NCBI GenBank assembly: GCA_012845835.1
Contig: JABAKD010000005.1
Coordinates: 3,680,655 to 3,744,654 of the forward strand
Origin: Undaria pinnatifida
Lineage: Eukaryota; Sar; Phaeophyceae; Laminariales; Alariaceae
Direction: 5' to 3'
Length of the DNA: 64,000 nt
Position numbers and translations under genes: made by a program. The notes under the pieces are model-generated. The model ran no database searches. It saw only the letters and a program-made list of their open reading frames with translations, and was not told where the DNA came from. This document shows positions 1 to 10,494 of the stretch, in pieces; position 1 is the first letter of the stretch; the number at the start of each line of letters is the position of its first letter.

Positions 1-50
1 GTATATGATCTATATGACCAATATGATCTGTCCGAGGTGTGAAATCCTTC
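1..50 (+). repeat. Family H (GATCT-rich repeat), fragment
   Basis: Short run of GATCT/ATATGAT words ending in CTGTCCGAGGTGTGAAAT. The same ending occurs at 8370-8400 and, diverged, at 18,440-18,470, so this is the tail of a dispersed repeat cut by the window edge. Confidence 0.6.
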
Positions 51-914
51 TTCTCTGCGATATCAACATTAAAACCCGTTGGGGCATGTGCATGTACCGG
101 GGAGAGAGAAGGAGAGACGGCTGCGATGCGAACGCGGCTTGTCTGCGTAGTCCTAAAGGGCCGGGTTGTCAGGCTGTCGTGCGCAAGAAAATGACGCTAA
201 AAATATCACGGATAAGCCACCAGACGAACCGTGACACATGACCACATGATGCGTTCATTTATGTTCGTGCGTGCGTCGACTCGCCAACAATGGAGCGGTG
301 CCACATCAGTGGAGCGGTGCCACATCAGAGCATGTGCTGTCCAACGGCAATCAACTCGTGCTGATGTATCCATTATCATCGCAGTTTACCCGTTGAAAAG
401 ACGGCAAGAGAGCACCCCCCCTTTCAACGTATTTCCAACCTGATTTTCTCGTCAATTGAGAGGGAAAACACCGGGCGATGCGTCTATGGCTTGAGCTCGG
501 GACTAGATCTTTCCAATGCCGCAATTTTCGTTGTGTGCACCGTGTGCCACCTTTACTTGTGAGAAAACCGGCGCGGAAGGTTATTCCGGGGGTTGTTTTT
601 TTGCTTGTATTACGGCATACGTTAGTCTGGCATGCAGTCTGTAGAGGTACGTGTTCCTTACTTGTTGAGCCGTTGGCACCGATGTGGATGGGTGGGAACA
701 TCAATTTACTGCTGCGACGAGCGCACACATCCTCTGGTGCTTGGCTGCTCCGTTGCCCGAGCTACTTGTACAGCCGGGTAGGTGTACTTATTCTGGCGTC
801 AATCTTCCTCCCTCACTCCCCCACATTCGATTCCATTTGATGAGCCCCCGCTTCCCCACACGCCCCCCAAGCTTCCTCACACGCCCCCCAAACACATGAT
901 GCATTCATTTTTAT
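51..914. other. No gene seen; one family F fragment
   Basis: Open frames here are short and mutually overlapping, with no recognisable domain and no good splice pairs. Around 640-735 the minus strand matches family F (see 20,535-20,700), including the ACCCATC box and the ACACAC end. A tandem CATCAGTGGAGCGGTGCCA duplication sits at 290-330. The rest is unassigned. Confidence 0.4.
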
Positions 915-1078
915 TGGATCACCTGCTGAGAGGGCCTAGGAGCGTGGGTAAGTACAATTCGACGAGAGTCGACCAGGGAAGAATATGCTTAAATCTTGCG
1001 ATACAAACGAAGGCGCGTACCGTGGTGGGGAGGGGGGAGGAGGGCCCACCATGTGACCCCGGATCTGAGTTACTGCTG

Positions 1079-1113
<35 letters not shown>

Positions 1114-1185
1114 GGGAGGGAGGACGAGAGTATATTGTAGTGCCAGGAAAATAAATGGGATGTTTCACACACGTTATAATCACTT
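915..1185 (+). mobile_element. SINE-2 copy with (CTA)n insertion
   Basis: Body of the SINE-2 family: GCCTAGGAGCGTGGGTA, then the GCGCGTACCGTGGTGGGG box, then the GACCCCGGATCTGAGTTAC box, ending near AAATGGGATG. The same blocks in the same order occur at 4520-4862 (-), 10,770-10,950 (-), 38,045-38,240 and 52,905-53,105. A (CTA)n microsatellite at 1072-1114 interrupts it after GAGTTAC. No tRNA-like head is visible in this copy. Confidence 0.65.
1072..1114 (+). repeat. (CTA)n microsatellite
   Basis: About 14 near-perfect ACT/CTA trinucleotides inside the SINE-2 copy, downstream of GATCTGAGTTAC. Other copies of the family lack it, so it is a local expansion. Confidence 0.95.
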
Positions 1186-1562
1186 TCACTCTCCAGCTCA
1201 ACTCGTACCTAAGAGGTTTTACCCCTAGCGACCTTCTGGACAAGGCGTGGTTACAGCAGGTGTTTTCCCTTCTCCCCGGTATGTGCCTTCCTGTTTAGCG
1301 CGCATAAGCGTTCGGCATCCCCACTTTTCATCTTGGTATACATGCTTGTCAGTTTTGATCGCATTTTGCGTTCATTACTAATTACGCCTACCTGATGTCG
1401 TGTTTCAACTATATTACCTAGCAATGATAGTTAGTTCATAGTTTAGTGTCAATATCACCGACCTGTATCCTTCACGAGGGTATACACACCCCGTAACACG
1501 CGCGATCGAAGTATCACACGCAGCTTGCCAAGCTGAGTTTTGATGAAATTCCCTTGTGGTCG

Positions 1563-1791
1563 ATCTCACAGGGAGACCCTATTTGCAGGACGGGCCTAAG
1601 CCGCGCGAGGCACTTTTAGCCCTACGTACCGGTCAAACGGTCAGGGGTCGGGTTGGGGTTGGAGTTAGGGTTAGGGTTTGGGTTGGGGTTGGGTGGGGTC
1701 TGTGCAGGTACCTGGGACAGAAGTGTGCCAAAACGTCCTGCAAGAATTCGTTGCAGGCTAGTCCTGCAAATAGGGTCTCCCAATCTCACAG
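1563..1791. mobile_element. TIR element with target-site duplication, nested in family D
   Basis: The perfect 20-bp inverted repeat GGAGACCCTATTTGCAGGAC (1572-1591) has its reverse complement at 1761-1780. It is flanked by direct repeats ATCTCACAG at 1563-1571 and 1783-1791. The duplicated word belongs to the host family D repeat, so this is a clean insertion event. The 8-9 bp duplication fits hAT (8) or Mutator-like (9) elements in general. The ~170-bp core carries degenerate GGGTTAGG/GGGTTGGG repeats and no ORF, so the element is non-autonomous. Confidence 0.75.
1645..1698 (+). repeat. Telomere-like degenerate GGGTTAGG tract
   Basis: Alternating GGGTTGGGG, GAGTTAGGG and GTTAGGGTTTGGG words, carried inside the inverted-repeat element. 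Similar tracts occur at 4130-4155, 13,200-13,225, 13,443-13,461, 37,838-37,885 and 43,455-44,400. Confidence 0.7.
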
Positions 1792-1820
1792 CTGAAGTGT
1801 ATTTCACATTTTTTTAAACA

Positions 1821-2427
1821 TGCAGCATCAACAGCATTTGTTCCCGAAAAACGTCAGTGCTGTGCACTGGCATCATGACGGCTCTGTTGCCAGAGCTATA
1901 CTGCTGTTAGACGAGGATACAAGCATACCAGGTATGTTTTTGTTTTATGTCTGTCGTCAGTCCTCGGTGCGACCCCCGCATTCGTTTCCCCCACGCCAAG
2001 CAAACACATGACGCATTCATTCATGCATGCGTAATTTGTTTTCCCCCTTCGTGGGGAGGTAACTATTATTAACAAAACGAGTATTAATATTAATACCCTA
2101 TGGTATATAGTTTCGAGCGAAGCGAGTTTCTAATTTCCAATGACGCAAGAAGAAAAAAAAAGGGCTCCTTTCCTTCCCATCCTTGCCTGCTCTTTTTTTC
2201 ATGTCCCACCTGACGACCGGAAACTCCGTGATCTCCGAAAGAGAGCAATCACTAGAAGTTGGTGGGAAAATAGGCGTGTGACCTCAAAGCTGAGGCACGA
2301 CCCACCTCGAAATACTTTCGTTGGATGCCTGGTTGGGTGTGAGTGGGTTGGGTCTTCCTGCTTCCCGCCAAAACAACGCGCACGATTGACGACGGCAGTT
2401 ATAACCCTTTTAGCACCGCACTCTCGA
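1821..2427. other. No gene seen
   Basis: Mixed-composition sequence with no supported ORF. It contains one TACCAGGTA motif (1926) and an AT-rich stretch at 2060-2115. Nothing else is assignable. Confidence 0.4.
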
Positions 2428-2428
2428 C

Positions 2429-2828
2429 ATGTGTGTGTGTGTGTTCTTCACATTAGACCGTTCTTCTACTCGTCGACATCCAGCACACCCAGTGTCCGTA
2501 CTGATTCTTCACCCTAGAAAGATCAGCTCTGTGGTCACAAGCTACGACACAGAGATAATGCATCGTAATGCATTCGACAACGCAATGTCATGCCCTAGTA
2601 CTGGGTACGACAGGCACAACATACATACGTCAGCAACAGAAATACATTGGAAGAGAGAAATACGAAATAAACAAAAACAAAAACAAAAACAAAAAACAAA
2701 AACAAAATAAGAAAACAAATAAAAACAAAGATAAAAATAAAACAAAAAATGAAACAAACAAAATGAAGGGGAAATCGAAGAAACAACCCAACCGGAAAGG
2801 AGAGCCAAAGCTCGGAAAAGAAACATAC
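2429..2828 (+). repeat. Family F long copy, near-identical to 41,485-41,880
   Basis: Starts GTGTGTTCTTCACATTA and runs through CAGCTCTGTGGTCACAAGC to an A-rich AAAAC tail, then to AAGCTCGGAAAAGAAACAT. The segment at 41,485-41,880 matches almost base for base; the differences I see are a few substitutions and the number of AAAAC units. Shorter diverged F copies share only the first ~170 bp. Confidence 0.85.
2666..2762 (+). repeat. (AAAAC)n-type A-rich tract
   Basis: Imperfect repeats of AAAAC/AAATA inside the F copy. Such a tail is typical of retroposed elements. Copy number differs from the twin at 41,720-41,815. Confidence 0.85.
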
Positions 2829-3224
2829 CAGGTTGACATGGGAGCAAAACACTTGGAGTTAGTTAAGACTAGAAAGAAATTAGGGGTTGAAAAAGGGTTA
2901 CCGTTTCTTTAACGCGAGTTCCTATCGCGAGCTGCATCATTGTCCTACAGAGTAAAGAGACTCTAGATACTACTATTTGATACTGTCCCGTGGCAATCAA
3001 TTTCCGTGTCGCCCCCCTCGTATGATGCTGGTTATCTAGGCCGTACAGTCTGTCTATTAATATTAACAATATTTCTGACCAGGAATTGCTGCTGCTGCTG
3101 CTGCTGTACTGATATTGGCTGCCAGTGCTATATGGGGGCGAAGGAAGAACACATGCGCGATGTCTGTCGTGGCTCAGGCTCCTCGGTTTCCCCCACATTT
3201 TGATACCCCCCCCTCCTTAGCTAT
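2829..3224. other. No gene seen; short (GCT)n
   Basis: A (GCT)n run lies at 3087-3105. Open frames are short and without domains. Confidence 0.4.
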
Positions 3225-3400
3225 CCTTCCATTCCCGACCTTAGAGGAAGGAGATAGGACAAGCAAAACAATTGTGTAAGATATGCAAGAGATGATCGGA
3301 GCGCCCAAATGTTGGAGGCGTTTCTATTAGGGGTAGGAACGGTGCTCCTTCTCGAAAGGGATGCGTGGACGATGATTACTACTCTTAAGCAAGCCCCCCC
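3225..3400 (+). repeat. Family O repeat
   Basis: Contains GAGCGCCCAAATGTTGGAGG, GTAGGAACGGTGCTCC and CTCTTAAGCAAG. The reverse-complement arrangement occurs at 22,398-22,512 and 51,010-51,120, and a fragment (GAGCGCCCAAATGTTGGAGG) at 29,789-29,815. Confidence 0.6.
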
Positions 3401-4190
3401 CCCCCACCCCCGCTCCACGCCACGCAACGCCGTCGTCTTTTATTATTTGGCAGTTGTGCGTGGCTTATCATGACGAAGTTGTGATTCATCATGTATGATG
3501 ACTCGTGCATGGCCTCTTTTTGTTTTGTTTTTTGTTCGGCGAAGCTCGTTTTGTATGTTTGCGCCCTCGACCCTCATTTCTTGTTCGTGTAAACTACAGC
3601 TTTATTCAGTATTAATTTTCTTTTTTTAGTTTGTATGATATGTTTAAAACCTGGAATGCGACGTGCAACCCAGGATTTCCACCCCCCCCCGCATTTAGCC
3701 AGTATCCGCGAGGCTCTAAATACTACATAAATCCTATGTGCAACACTAAGCAGAATAATGATATCTATGTATAGTGTTGCATCTTTACGTCGTCGAAGCT
3801 CTGACTTGTATGTATGGTGGTATCCGCGGCGCTCGTTTGGAGTTTGGTGCCCTTCAGGTATCTGTCACAAGTTGTAAATTTTCAAGGGTGCAACATGCAA
3901 CTCAGGGTAGTCCAAAACCTCCAACCATTAGCCATTAAGCCATTAGGCGTGAAACCTTAAATGCAGCACCACCTCGTAAACTTGCTCGTGGAACACCACG
4001 ACCGGATTGGTCGAGGCTGACCTTTCTCTCACCTAGACCATGCTCCAGCCCGGAACGGAGCCCTATAAATTGACCCCGGATCATACAGAAGTGTGTCAAG
4101 AAGTTCGACTTGACTGTGCTGGGGCTAAGGTAAGGCTAAGGGTTAGGGTTAGGTATGTTCGTGTCGTGCACAGTGACCCTCACCTCACCC
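3401..4190. other. No gene seen
   Basis: AT-rich to mixed DNA with C homopolymers at 3393-3409 and 3682-3692 and a short GGGTTAGGGTTAGG tract at 4139-4152. No supported ORF or RNA gene. Confidence 0.4.
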
Positions 4191-4194
4191 ACAA

Positions 4195-4365
4195 GCCCTG
4201 TGTCGTAGTTTGTGACCACGGAGAGAGCTCGTCTCTCTTGGGGGCATCAGAGAAGACAATTGGTTGTGCTGGATGCAGACTGGTGGAAATGTCAGCTTGC
4301 TGCTGTGAATAAGTGGAAAAATACACACATCCGAGAGCAAGATCAGTTTAACATGAAGAGCACAC
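4195..4365 (-). repeat. Family F copy
   Basis: Minus-strand match to F: GTAGTTTGTGACCACGGAGA, then GGTTGTGCTGGATGCAGA, then the ACACACATCC end. Diverged relative to 2429-2828. Confidence 0.6.
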
Positions 4366-4519
4366 CCAACAGTGTGGGATAAATGTTAAAGTGCCCTCGC
4401 CGGCGGGGACCACTACCAAGCCAAGCGCACTGATCCCAGCCAGATTATTATCGAGGGTCGGCCACAGAAATGGAGGGTCGGGCGCGGTCAGTTCCCTCAT
4501 ACCTGGCATTTTTTTTGTT

Positions 4520-4862
4520 TTTTTATTTATCCCAGTTATTATCCTCGCACTGCTCTCGCGCTTCCTCCCAGTAGTATCTCAGATCCGGGGTCACATGGCG
4601 GGCCCTCCTTCCCCCTCCCACTACGGTACGTGACTCCATTTTTTGTCGCGAGAAGAATTCCGCATTTTTTTCTTCCCTCGTCGACTTGCGTCGAATGGTA
4701 CCTACCCACGCTGCTAGGCACTCTCAGCAGTTGATCCTTTGTTGTGTTCTCTTGCATTTTCGCAATTACAGTCAAATCCCATTACGGTGGGAATCGAACT
4801 CAAGGGCCAACGCTAGTAGTATTGGAGGGTAGCCACTAGACCACCGGGACGACCGGTACAGT
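4520..4862 (-). mobile_element. SINE-2 copy with tRNA-like head
   Basis: On the minus strand the element begins CCCGGTGGTCTAGTGGCTAC, where TGGTCTAGTGG fits the Pol III box A consensus. About 45 bp later GAGTTCGATTCCC fits box B. The head gives a short GGT/ACC D stem and a CCAAT/GTTGG stem but a poor T stem, so it is a degenerate tRNA relic rather than a tRNA gene. The body follows in the usual order: CTAGCAGCGTGGGTAGG, the CGTACCGTAGTGGGAGGG box and GACCCCGGATCTGAGATAC. This copy ties head and body together and defines the family. Confidence 0.75.
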
Positions 4863-5192
4863 ACATGTGTACTGCTGTATCTCCCTTCAATCATAGTGTC
4901 GCACAAGCCCGAGCGGAGGACCCCAACCCTGAACATAACCATTTGGGGGTTGGGTCGTGGTCGACAGGGGCGGTCGCGCGGTTCCGCCACGTGTTTCTTC
5001 GGCCCGTTACAGCCAGTAGATGGCTCCTTTTACCTTTTACTGGACCCCGCGACGAGGGAAAGCAGTATATGAGGGACGACGAGGGACTTAATTTTTCTCC
5101 GCACCGGTTTTAACAGCGCGTGAAAAGATCTCGTCCCTGTCCCTTACAACATACCAGGTACCTGGTACCTGGTATTAATAGTGTATAATTGT

Positions 5193-5475
5193 GTAGGTCA
5201 GTTTCGTGAGTTCGAATCCCCCCGCGTGCATACTCGTATACATTCGTGGGGACTTTTTCTTGTGCACAAATTGACTTGCGGAAAGCGCGAGAGCGTGAGT
5301 TAGCAACACTCGATGAAACATCGACGAGGAGTGGTATTGCTGAACACTATGCGCGATAAATTTGAAAGGCAACAACCGCCGGGGGAGAAGGGACGACACC
5401 TGTGACCACGGCTTGTCCAGAAGCTGGAAAGTAGTATAGTGAAGAAAAAAAATAATAATAATAAAAAGAAAAAAA
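5193..5475 (+). mobile_element. SINE-1 copy, 5'-truncated
   Basis: Starts within the head at GTAGGTCAGTTTCGTGAG with box B GAGTTCGAATCCCC. It continues through CATACTCGTATAC, GTGGGGACTTTTTCTTGTG, GGAAAGCGCGAGAGCGTGAG and CCACGGCTTGTCCAGAAGC, and ends in an A-rich AATAATAATA tail. Box A is missing. TACCAGGTA/TACCTGGTA motifs abut the 5' break at 5152-5174. Confidence 0.8.
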
Positions 5476-7224
5476 TGGACGCAACTCTCAGTCAGGGACC
5501 CCAACTCCCTTGTGAGGAGTCACCGCACGGCCTCACCCGTCGAGGAACGCCAAGTAGAAACCTTCAGAGAGGCCACATCTGTCAGGGGTTGTCGGTATAT
5601 TATAAAGGAGGTCGACCTGGGTTATAGGGTCGGGGTCGAATTTGGTGTGTGCCGACGTATACATGGGGCAAGATCGAAATTCACCTAGATTTGTGCAGGG
5701 GTTTTATTTTCAAGGTGGCGTTGTATCTAGGGGTGCGCTACTACAGTACCCCGGTAGGCTGTCGTCGGTGAGATCGGGTCGTCCTTTGTGTGACATGTTA
5801 TCATTGTACTTCGTATGGGCTAACTTACCAGTCAGAGAAGTGTACTGGTACGGAGTATTGTTTTCGATAATATGGGAAGGCTTTCCCGCTTAACGAGGGA
5901 TTTCTTTGCCACGCGTCCCCGGTTTTACCTGTCTACCACGAGTGCTGAATCTGCTGCTGCGACGACCGGGACGGGTCCCACGCCGTTGCCTTAGAGCCTT
6001 GAGAGGCGGCCTGCACAGGGGCGACTGCAGCGTCCACTCGCACCTCTCCCGCCTCGATATGCCCGTGTCCCTCGCCGACTGGCCCGCCCGAGTTTGCGTC
6101 CCTCATGCTAAAGTCGATCAATTACAAAGGGCACGCTACTCGTCTCCTTTTAATCCTACGGCGGTGCTACGCGCTCTCGCTCCCCTGTGCCCCAGGCGAC
6201 CGTCTCTGGCAAGCGCGACAGCTCTCCTGTCGTTGCTCTCTAGCTATCTTATGTTTTCGTCTCTCAAAACGATCGACAACAATTCGTCTGTTGAATCACC
6301 ACGCCTCCACAAACACCACTTTCCTATATGTAGTTACATTTTAATTAGGAGTTTTGCTGGTGGACCGCTCGTGTCGGGGTAAAACTGCCGTTTCCCTGCG
6401 TTTTTGCCGACATAGCAACATGAGCACGATCTGACATTTATGCGTATAATATGATACGTACCGGTATTACATCTATTACAAGGTCGCCGTTCCGGATGTG
6501 GTCGGCTTGAAATGTTGGGGGTTGTGGCGAAGTTGAAAAGAGGGGAAAACGAAAAAACTCTCGGAAACTGAACAAACTAAATTAGCCACCGCGCAAGTAT
6601 CCGGCTAAGTAACGCCGATTTTCGAGTTTATTTCTTATGGTTTAAATGCTGTACTGACAAGAATATAGCATTATGTTTAGGAAGAATTAGCAGCACATGC
6701 ATGTGTGCATTGTGTGCATGTGCCAATAATTTAGGGATCGCTGCGTTGATCGTGGCGACGAAAGCCGCAGAAACCTTGCGTAGCATCTGAAGTATGCTAT
6801 CATATTGATAAAATATGTGCTGCTGCTATGCCTGCGTTTAGTACGTGATACTGGTACGTTAAGTAATGTAACGCCAACACCACCGCCGCCAACACCACCG
6901 GCACACCACCACACTCAAGATAGATTGTAGACATGAACGGTCTGTGCACACGCCGCGCTGCCACTGGTCGTCGTTGTCGTGGCGTCACGGCCATGTGCCA
7001 TGCCATTGGTCACGGTTAGATGGTCGATGATTGATGAGTTTGTACGGTCATGGGTTCGTACAACAGAGTAATAGACTGTGTTCTTCACCGTTGCCGTATG
7101 ACCCCTCAAGATATCTTGATCCATCCACCGCCGTCTGCGATGATTTTCGGGCCATCTGCGGTCATTTTCGGAGACGGTTTTGTCCAATTTGAGGGGTGCT
7201 CGCGAAACGATGAATAGGAACCTG
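5476..7224. other. No supported gene; GC-rich patch
   Basis: 5500-6130 is more GC-rich than its surroundings and open in two frames: 5906-6382 (+, 158 codons) and 5933-6121 (-). Neither frame shows a domain, and no splice partners connect them. 6380-6700 is AT-richer and empty. 6845-6905 carries CCGCCAACACCACCG repeats. Confidence 0.35.
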
Positions 7225-7290
7225 GGAATATCTCCTCGAGACCTCTTGTCCATGGACGCACCGCTTGGCGTTTACGTTGCCCTCTCCTTT
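7225..7290 (+). repeat. Short dispersed repeat shared with 8445-8500
   Basis: The words ATATCTCCTCGAGACCTCTT and GCACCGCTTGGCGTTTACG recur, slightly changed, at 8445-8490 just upstream of a SINE-1 relative. Confidence 0.5.
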
Positions 7291-7384
7291 TTTTTTGGTG
7301 CAAGTAGTCTTGTGCGCTGGCTTGTACGGTCTTGTTTTTTCGCCCGCGTGCTCATTCCGGTCGGCATTGCATGGCCGGCCCAAT

Positions 7385-7560
7385 CACCTTGCTGCATTGC
7401 CATGTGTCTTTCTGGGTCGTACTTTGTGACCACTGAACTTGTCTCTGTGAGGCATCAGCACGGACACTGGTTGTGCTGGATGTAGATTGGGGAGGAAATA
7501 CGAAGTATCAGGTTAACCCTTTTGGAGCCCATTAAGACAGACCCAAAAGCGACGAGCAAG
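7385..7560 (-). repeat. Family F copy
   Basis: Plus-strand text shows GTACTTTGTGACCACTGAAC, GGTTGTGCTGGATGTAGATT and a GGAGGAAATA box, the reverse complement of the F order. Confidence 0.6.
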
Positions 7561-7742
7561 ATGTAGTCAAGCGCCTAGAAAAATCTTGGATGCAATCCCA
7601 GTATATATGGCCATGCCTCCCGCTTGCCTCGCAGCTTACTGCGGTGCAGTTTGAACACATGCCCTACACGAGCGGCTCGAATTGCTCCATGTGGCTGATG
7701 TTGCTGTAATTGGCAGTTTTTCTCCCGTCGATTTTTGCGTCT

Positions 7743-7834
7743 TAACGCGTTTACAACTGGAAACCCGTTTTTGGGGACAAATTACTTGATATTAGTTTAG
7801 GGAAGGGTTTTGAGGTTCTGAAGGGGTTGAATAC
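7743..7834 (-). mobile_element. MITE family C
   Basis: Starts TTAACGCGTTTACAACTGG and ends CTGAAGGGGTTGA, with the conserved core CCCGTTTTTGGGGACAAATT. The ends are inverted repeats of each other (TTAACSCSTTTA type). No ORF; about 92 bp. Confidence 0.75.
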
Positions 7835-7869
7835 CAAAAGGGTTATTAATGTGAAGAACACACATTGTT

Positions 7870-7995
7870 GAGTAAGTTCAATCTGCTCGGAATTTCGCCC
7901 CTAGGCTTTGAAGGAAGGTGTTGCCACGATGATTGCCGTTACACATGACGCGTGGCACGATGGAGGCCGTATGATAGCGCGCTTTTCGGCTAGAT
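7870..7995 (+). repeat. Dispersed repeat Q, copy 1
   Basis: Shares AATCTGCTCGG, GTGTTGCCACGATG and GTTACACATGACG, in order, with 9012-9140. No coding signal. Confidence 0.5.
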
Positions 7996-8034
7996 GTTTC
8001 GCGCGTCGGCCAGATCAGTGATCGGTTCCCACTA

Positions 8035-8410
8035 CGAGATGATCTAGATTTTTCAAGGAGGATCTGTATGATCTACCCCATGTTAACGAGTGGGAGCCGT
8101 ACGATCTGCGTGATCTAGCACATGTTTCTCCGGTTGGATCTGTACTCTACAGATCCAGATCCTGCACAACATCTTACAACGGCAGATACAGGATCTATAT
8201 GATCTATATGGTCTATGTGATCTATATGATCTACATGGTATATATCGTGATCTGTCCGAGGCGTGAAAGGTTTTTGGGGTTGGATCTGTCTTCTACATAT
8301 CCTGATCCTGCACACCATCTCATCGTAACGGCAGATACAGTATCTACTTGTACATGATTTATATGATCTAGATCGTGATCTCTCCGAGGTGTGAAATGTT
8401 TTCTGAATGA
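8035..8410 (+). repeat. Family H repeat array
   Basis: Dense GATCT words, including runs of GATCTATAT. GGTTGGATCTGTACTCTACA and CAGATCCTGCACAACATC recur about 150 bp later, so there are two units in tandem. Related stretches lie at 18,205-18,475 and, inverted, at 38,310-38,550. Confidence 0.7.
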
Positions 8411-8444
8411 TAGGGCGGCCCCTTACCCCGAGGACGCCGGGTAC

Positions 8445-8800
8445 CTCTCCTCAAGACCTCTTGTCTGTACAGACGCGCACCGCTTGGCGTTCACGCTCTC
8501 CATTTTCGAGAAAATCTAATCTGTCGTAGGAGCTTTTTTCTTGCGTAACGTAAAAAGACGAGCGGGAAGCGCGAGATTCAGGTGGTGGGTTAGCAAAAAA
8601 TCGATGAAAATCGACGAGCGTAAAAAGCTGAGAAGTGGGCATGATGAATGAACCCTGTGCTTGATAAAAATGGAGGCGTGTGTGTATATACCGGAGGGGA
8701 GAAGGGAAGACACCTACCTGTGACCACGGCTTGTTTAAAAGGTCCCTGAGGGCAAAACCTCTCAAGATTTTGGCTGGGAAGTAAAAAAAGTGTTGATTTA
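8445..8800 (+). mobile_element. SINE-1-related copy, diverged
   Basis: Keeps the SINE-1 body order: GAGCTTTTTTCTTGCG, GGGAAGCGCGAGATTC, AATCGACGAGC, TGAACCCTGTGC, GGGAAGACACC and GTGACCACGGCTTGT. It has insertions and a different 3' end (GGTCCCTGAGGGCAAAACC), which is shared with 11,560-11,600. It looks like a separate subfamily. Confidence 0.6.
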
Positions 8801-9011
8801 TGCAAAAATAAACACGAATATGTTTGTCGTTTTGCTTTGAACACCTCGTTTTTGCTTGAAACTGTGCTTTTAACCGGGGAGCCCTGAAAATCCTGGACAC
8901 AAATCGCCCAATTTCGTCCGTTCATATTGCGTTTGGTGCTGTTGTTGCTGTTCAAGTGTTTCTCTCATGCTCATTTTGAGCGTGCTTGCTCGGCTCGCCA
9001 GTAGGCTTAAT

Positions 9012-9140
9012 ATTGAGCAAATCTAATCTGCTCGGGAAATAGTGCGAGGCTAGAGGGGGGGTGTTGTCACGATGTTTGTCGTTACACATGACGAGTGCTA
9101 CGACGGATGTCGTAGCTCTTTTCGGCTTAATATTTTCTGA
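9012..9140 (+). repeat. Dispersed repeat Q, copy 2
   Basis: Second copy of the 7870-7995 repeat, followed by TTTTCTGAATGACCGGGCGG. That word also occurs at 8399-8416 and, altered, at 45,103-45,120. Confidence 0.5.
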
Positions 9141-9510
9141 ATGACCGGGCGGCTCCTTACTCCGACCAAACAAAAAAAAGTCGGGGATGTTATTCTTGTT
9201 TTGCTACATATGTGGATACCAGGACCTATTCCCTAGATAGTACCGCCTCGTTATCACTATAGTCCTTCAAGACCATCCTGGCTCCTCGAGGGTACTCTAA
9301 GGTGTTCCCTCATCATTGACCCTCGAGAGTGCGGTTACGCACACAATCAACCTCGGTATGTCTCTACACCTCCCCATGCTAGAGAGAAACCTGCGAAGGG
9401 ACCACCGTCCCACACATATGTGATTTTTTTGTTTGCCAAGGTAGGTCATGGGTTTGCTCACCGGTTTGTGTATTCGGTTTACTCAAACATCAGTTTGTGG
9501 GTGAAGTACG
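9141..9510. other. No gene seen
   Basis: Mixed-composition DNA without supported ORF, repeat family or RNA signal. Confidence 0.35.
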
Positions 9511-9514
9511 TGGT

Positions 9515-9725
9515 GGAGACCGCCGGAAGGGACAGCTCGCGCTATCGCGGTAGGGACAGCTCGCGCTATCGCTACCGCGGGCAACCGAAGGACACTCCAG
9601 CTACCGCTGGATTTCGAATGCAGTCGAGGTGAATTGACGCACGACGTGTGTGTGAAAATACTTGGAAATTTGGTGAGCTTAACTGTTTTCTTTTCTCCAT
9701 CCGCCGGAGGATAAAGAAGGAAAAA
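9515..9725 (+). repeat. Family B repeat
   Basis: GGGACAGCTCGCGCTATCGC occurs twice in tandem at 9530-9575. It is followed by GACACTCCAGCTACCGCTGG, the CGCACGACGTGTGT box and the near-palindromic end CCATCCGCCGGAGGAT. The same blocks occur at 13,245-13,435 and 55,115-55,305 (-). Confidence 0.7.
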
Positions 9726-9829
9726 AATGAAAAAAATACACAGCTCATCATGTGAGGAAGGAGAGCCTCGGGGATGAAAAGCATGGTGCACCTCCTCTGT
9801 CGTGGCATATGCCTCATATGATACGTTTG

Positions 9830-9995
9830 TGCTGGAAATCGCCTTTTTGCTGTATTTTCAATGTGTACCTTCTATGTGTCGTGGTCTGTGACCACAGACA
9901 GGCCTCATCCGTCTCGAGGACATCGGCACGATTAATGTAGATGGGTGGAAATATCAGTTTCATGTGAATAACACACACGCTGGACCTGTCGGGGC
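9830..9995 (-). repeat. Family F copy
   Basis: Contains GTGACCACAGACAGG and GATGGGTGGAAATATCAGTT, and ends in GAATAACACACACGCTGG. This is the reverse of the F order. Confidence 0.65.
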
Positions 9996-10490
9996 TCGGG
10001 GCTCGGGGCTCAGGACCCACGCCTGGAAATCAGAAATATGACGAGTGACGTTTTGTCAAGCGTCTTATGAGGGGAAAGCGTGCTACAGCAGTACGAGTAT
10101 CGCCAGGCTGCGCGCTTGTCGTTACAGCTTCTCACGTTGCGGTTCGGCGTCATTATCCCGTTGCTTGGGCAGCACCCCGAGAGCTGCTTGGTTTCGTGTG
10201 GGCGACTCTATAGCTGGCAGCATGTTTTGAGCTTGTTTCCCTCGCGAGTCGTACCCAAAAAGGTTGTCAGGGTTTAGGTACGGCAGCAAAGGTTTACTGC
10301 TGTGTACGACCGGTCAACACCCGGGTCATTCAGCGGTGTCGGTGCTGAGTTTTTTGTCCTAACGAGATATCAGCGCGTGTTATTTAGCACGACGAGTCGT
10401 ATCGTAGTATGAGTTTTGTGGTGGCTAACTGCTAGACAGACTTGATAACATCGCAAATACTTTCATACCCTCCCGCCCCCCCCCCCGCCC
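9996..10490. other. No gene seen
   Basis: Short overlapping ORFs only. One TACAGCAGTACGAGTA compound motif lies at 10,083. Confidence 0.35.
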
Positions 10491-10494
10491 CCGC

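Larger units (their letters stand above)
1440..1820 (-). repeat. Family D repeat, split by a nested insertion
   Basis: Minus-strand family D: on the plus strand it shows CACGCAGCTTGCC, GAGTTTTGATGAAATTC and GATCTCACAG. The expected continuation, CTGAAGTGTATTTCAC, appears only at 1792, after a 211-bp insertion. Intact copies such as 11,640-11,710 read straight from GATCTCACAG into CTGGAGTGTATTTT, which fixes the insertion site. Confidence 0.65.

Noticed and set aside
4775..4862. tRNA gene on the minus strand
   Set aside because: Boxes A and B are good but the T stem does not pair and the anticodon loop would be 9 nt. It is joined to a repeated body, so it is a SINE head.
5906..6382. 158-codon Arg-rich ORF in a GC-rich patch
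   Set aside because: No recognisable motif, and an equally good frame exists on the other strand. GC content alone explains the openness.
8035..8410. CRISPR-like array of regularly spaced GATCT repeats
   Set aside because: Repeats are very short and irregular, spacers are related to each other, no cas genes are present, and the genome is eukaryotic.
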